Source: an uncultured Burkholderiales bacterium (GTDB lineage Bacteria; Pseudomonadota; Gammaproteobacteria; Burkholderiales; Burkholderiaceae_C). From it: 46,652 nucleotides of DNA. The DNA is taken from assembly GCA_903871545.1 (NCBI GenBank), contig CAIQHG010000030.1, positions 1 to 46,652 on the forward strand, in the 5' to 3' direction. This document shows positions 45,891 through 46,652 of the stretch, one piece after another. The notes under the pieces are model-generated. The model was not told the DNA's origin. It saw nothing but the letters and a program-made list of their open reading frames with translations, and did no database searches. The position numbers and the translations under genes were made by a program. Position 1 is the first letter of the stretch; every line of letters begins with the position of its first letter.

Positions 45891-45913
45891 ATAACGCTAT
45901 TGCAAAATTCGTC

Positions 45914-46231
45914 TTAGTTTAAGAACTCAGGTCTTTGAACCCTTGGCTGAGAATGTCCAAAACCAACCGCGTCGCTAGTGTCAGACAATATACGGTTCGT
46001 TTGATGATCATCTGCGTTCACAGAGATAAGCGTAAAAGTTTGACCGATTCCCTTGCTGATCGTAACCACGGCTCGGTTATTTTCTTCAAAGTAGCACTTT
46101 AAAACTGCTTTAGATAAGAATTGATAATGCTCCCTCTCATCTTTATCCAATTTTTTAAGGGCTTCTATCGTTTCTTGAATGAATTTGTCTGAGTTCAGAT
46201 CCAGCTCAGTATTTGAATTTTTATTGCTCAC
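45914..46231 (-). CDS. Small uncharacterised protein, converging on the BPSS1780-type gene
   Basis: A 105-residue charged, soluble protein that I do not recognise. The N-terminal half is acidic and helical (LDLNSDKFIQETIEALKKLD), then ERE / CYFEENN, followed by a beta-rich stretch VVTISKGIGQTFTLISV. There is one cysteine and no signal peptide or membrane segment. GTG 46231 is chosen because GGAGG (46236-46240) sits four bases upstream; a longer frame from ATG 46288 would add a hydrophobic 19-residue lead without a ribosome-binding site. The stop is 23 bases from that of the opposing gene. Confidence 0.55.
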   Translation of the reverse strand: MSNKNSNTELDLNSDKFIQETIEALKKLDKDEREHYQFLSKAVLKCYFEENNRAVVTISKGIGQTFTLISVNADDHQTNRILSDTSDAVGFGHSQPRVQRPEFLN

Positions 46232-46652
46232 AAAACCTCCAAGAGATATCAAAAAATGATGCCAATACAACCTCAGCCCGTTCAACACTTAACAACTCTC
46301 GAAATGCCTAAGGAGACATAAAAAGTCGTTCTTTGCAAGTCCACTAAATCCTTAGTTTAGACCCTTCGGTGCTTTCTTTTCTCTAGTATGGCTTGATACT
46401 TAGCGTTTTTTTGTGAAGTGAGTTGTGATATTTCGGGTATATTTTTTCAAGGGTTATAAACTAATTCGAAAGGTTTAACTATAAGCCTATCTAGTTTGCT
46501 TTAGATCTCCACTTTTTTTCACCAAAAAATGACACATCAAAAAATAACCCTTCATCTTAAAAACCTATAGTTTTACTTGGATATTAGAGATTAGAAATTT
46601 ATTAAATGATTACTTTATAATTAAAAATTATAAAATCATTTTTTATTTAGGC
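46232..46652. other. AT-rich right-end stretch, nothing recognised
   Basis: About 420 bases to the window edge. The left part is the upstream region of the small leftward gene. The rest is increasingly AT-rich (last 100 bases almost only A and T) and shows no gene, RNA or convincing repeat. Confidence 0.5.
46236..46240 (-). promoter_or_regulatory. Ribosome-binding site favouring the GTG start at 46231
   Basis: On the minus strand GGAGG is followed by four bases and then GTG 46229-46231. This is the only good Shine-Dalgarno match near the start of the uncharacterised gene and decides against the ATG at 46288. Confidence 0.6.

Overview
The window looks like a chromosome segment from a low-to-moderate GC betaproteobacterium of the order Burkholderiales (Comamonadaceae/Burkholderiaceae side). 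Several things point there: the RNase E form with its characteristic N-terminus and arginine-rich tail, the pairing of thrB with a BPSS1780-type membrane protein, the hemD-hemX-hemY cluster, the run rluC / HAD phosphatase / Rieske protein / SppA, and an iron-sulfur type CysH beside cysD and cysN. No rRNA operon, prophage, insertion sequence or CRISPR array is visible. Species cannot be fixed from the sequence alone.

Left end (1-6088) is accessory in character. It opens with the GC-rich 3' end of a gene (1-117), followed by about 900 AT-rich bases without a convincing gene. Then come a PACE-type small efflux pump (1013-1486), a very AT-rich two-component pair (OmpR-like regulator and 7TMR-DISM histidine kinase, stop/start overlapping), and an exported class C beta-lactamase-like serine hydrolase.

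6089-12546 is a sulfur block arranged around a tRNA-Leu(CAA). Leftward genes are a TauE/SafE exporter, cysH, cysD and cysN (sulfate activation and APS reduction). Rightward genes are cysM, a zinc-ribbon NUDIX hydrolase and a TusA-like sulfur carrier. Sulfite reductase (cysI) is not in the window.

12639-25833 holds housekeeping genes on both strands: valS, a Gly/Tyr-rich exported protein with a clear terminator, yaaA, queF, dinB, an FMN-dependent L-lactate dehydrogenase (lldD), argH, and divergently hemD-hemX-hemY. hemC is not beside hemD.

25916-34377 centres on RNA metabolism. It contains rne with a roughly 550-base upstream region holding a strong hairpin, then a tightly coupled rightward unit (rluC, HAD phosphatase, Rieske ferredoxin-like protein, sppA), then leftward a tetrapyrrole-methylase-fold methyltransferase and a Maf/YceF pyrophosphatase, divergent from yceD.

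34504-40209 is the classical ribosome/fatty-acid cluster rpmF-plsX-fabH-fabD-fabG-acpP-fabF, with an intrinsic terminator between rpmF and plsX. It is followed by a leftward ZIP metal transporter and polA, then rightward thrB and the BPSS1780-type membrane protein, and finally a small uncharacterised leftward gene.

Most of the window is conserved core genome. I found no clear new multi-gene system. The best leads are small: a possible structured RNA with a T-tract in the 413-557 region, the PACE pump beside a 7TMR-DISM sensor system, an acceptor-stem mismatch in the tRNA-Leu, the rne leader hairpin, repeats before rpmF, and the uncharacterised small genes.
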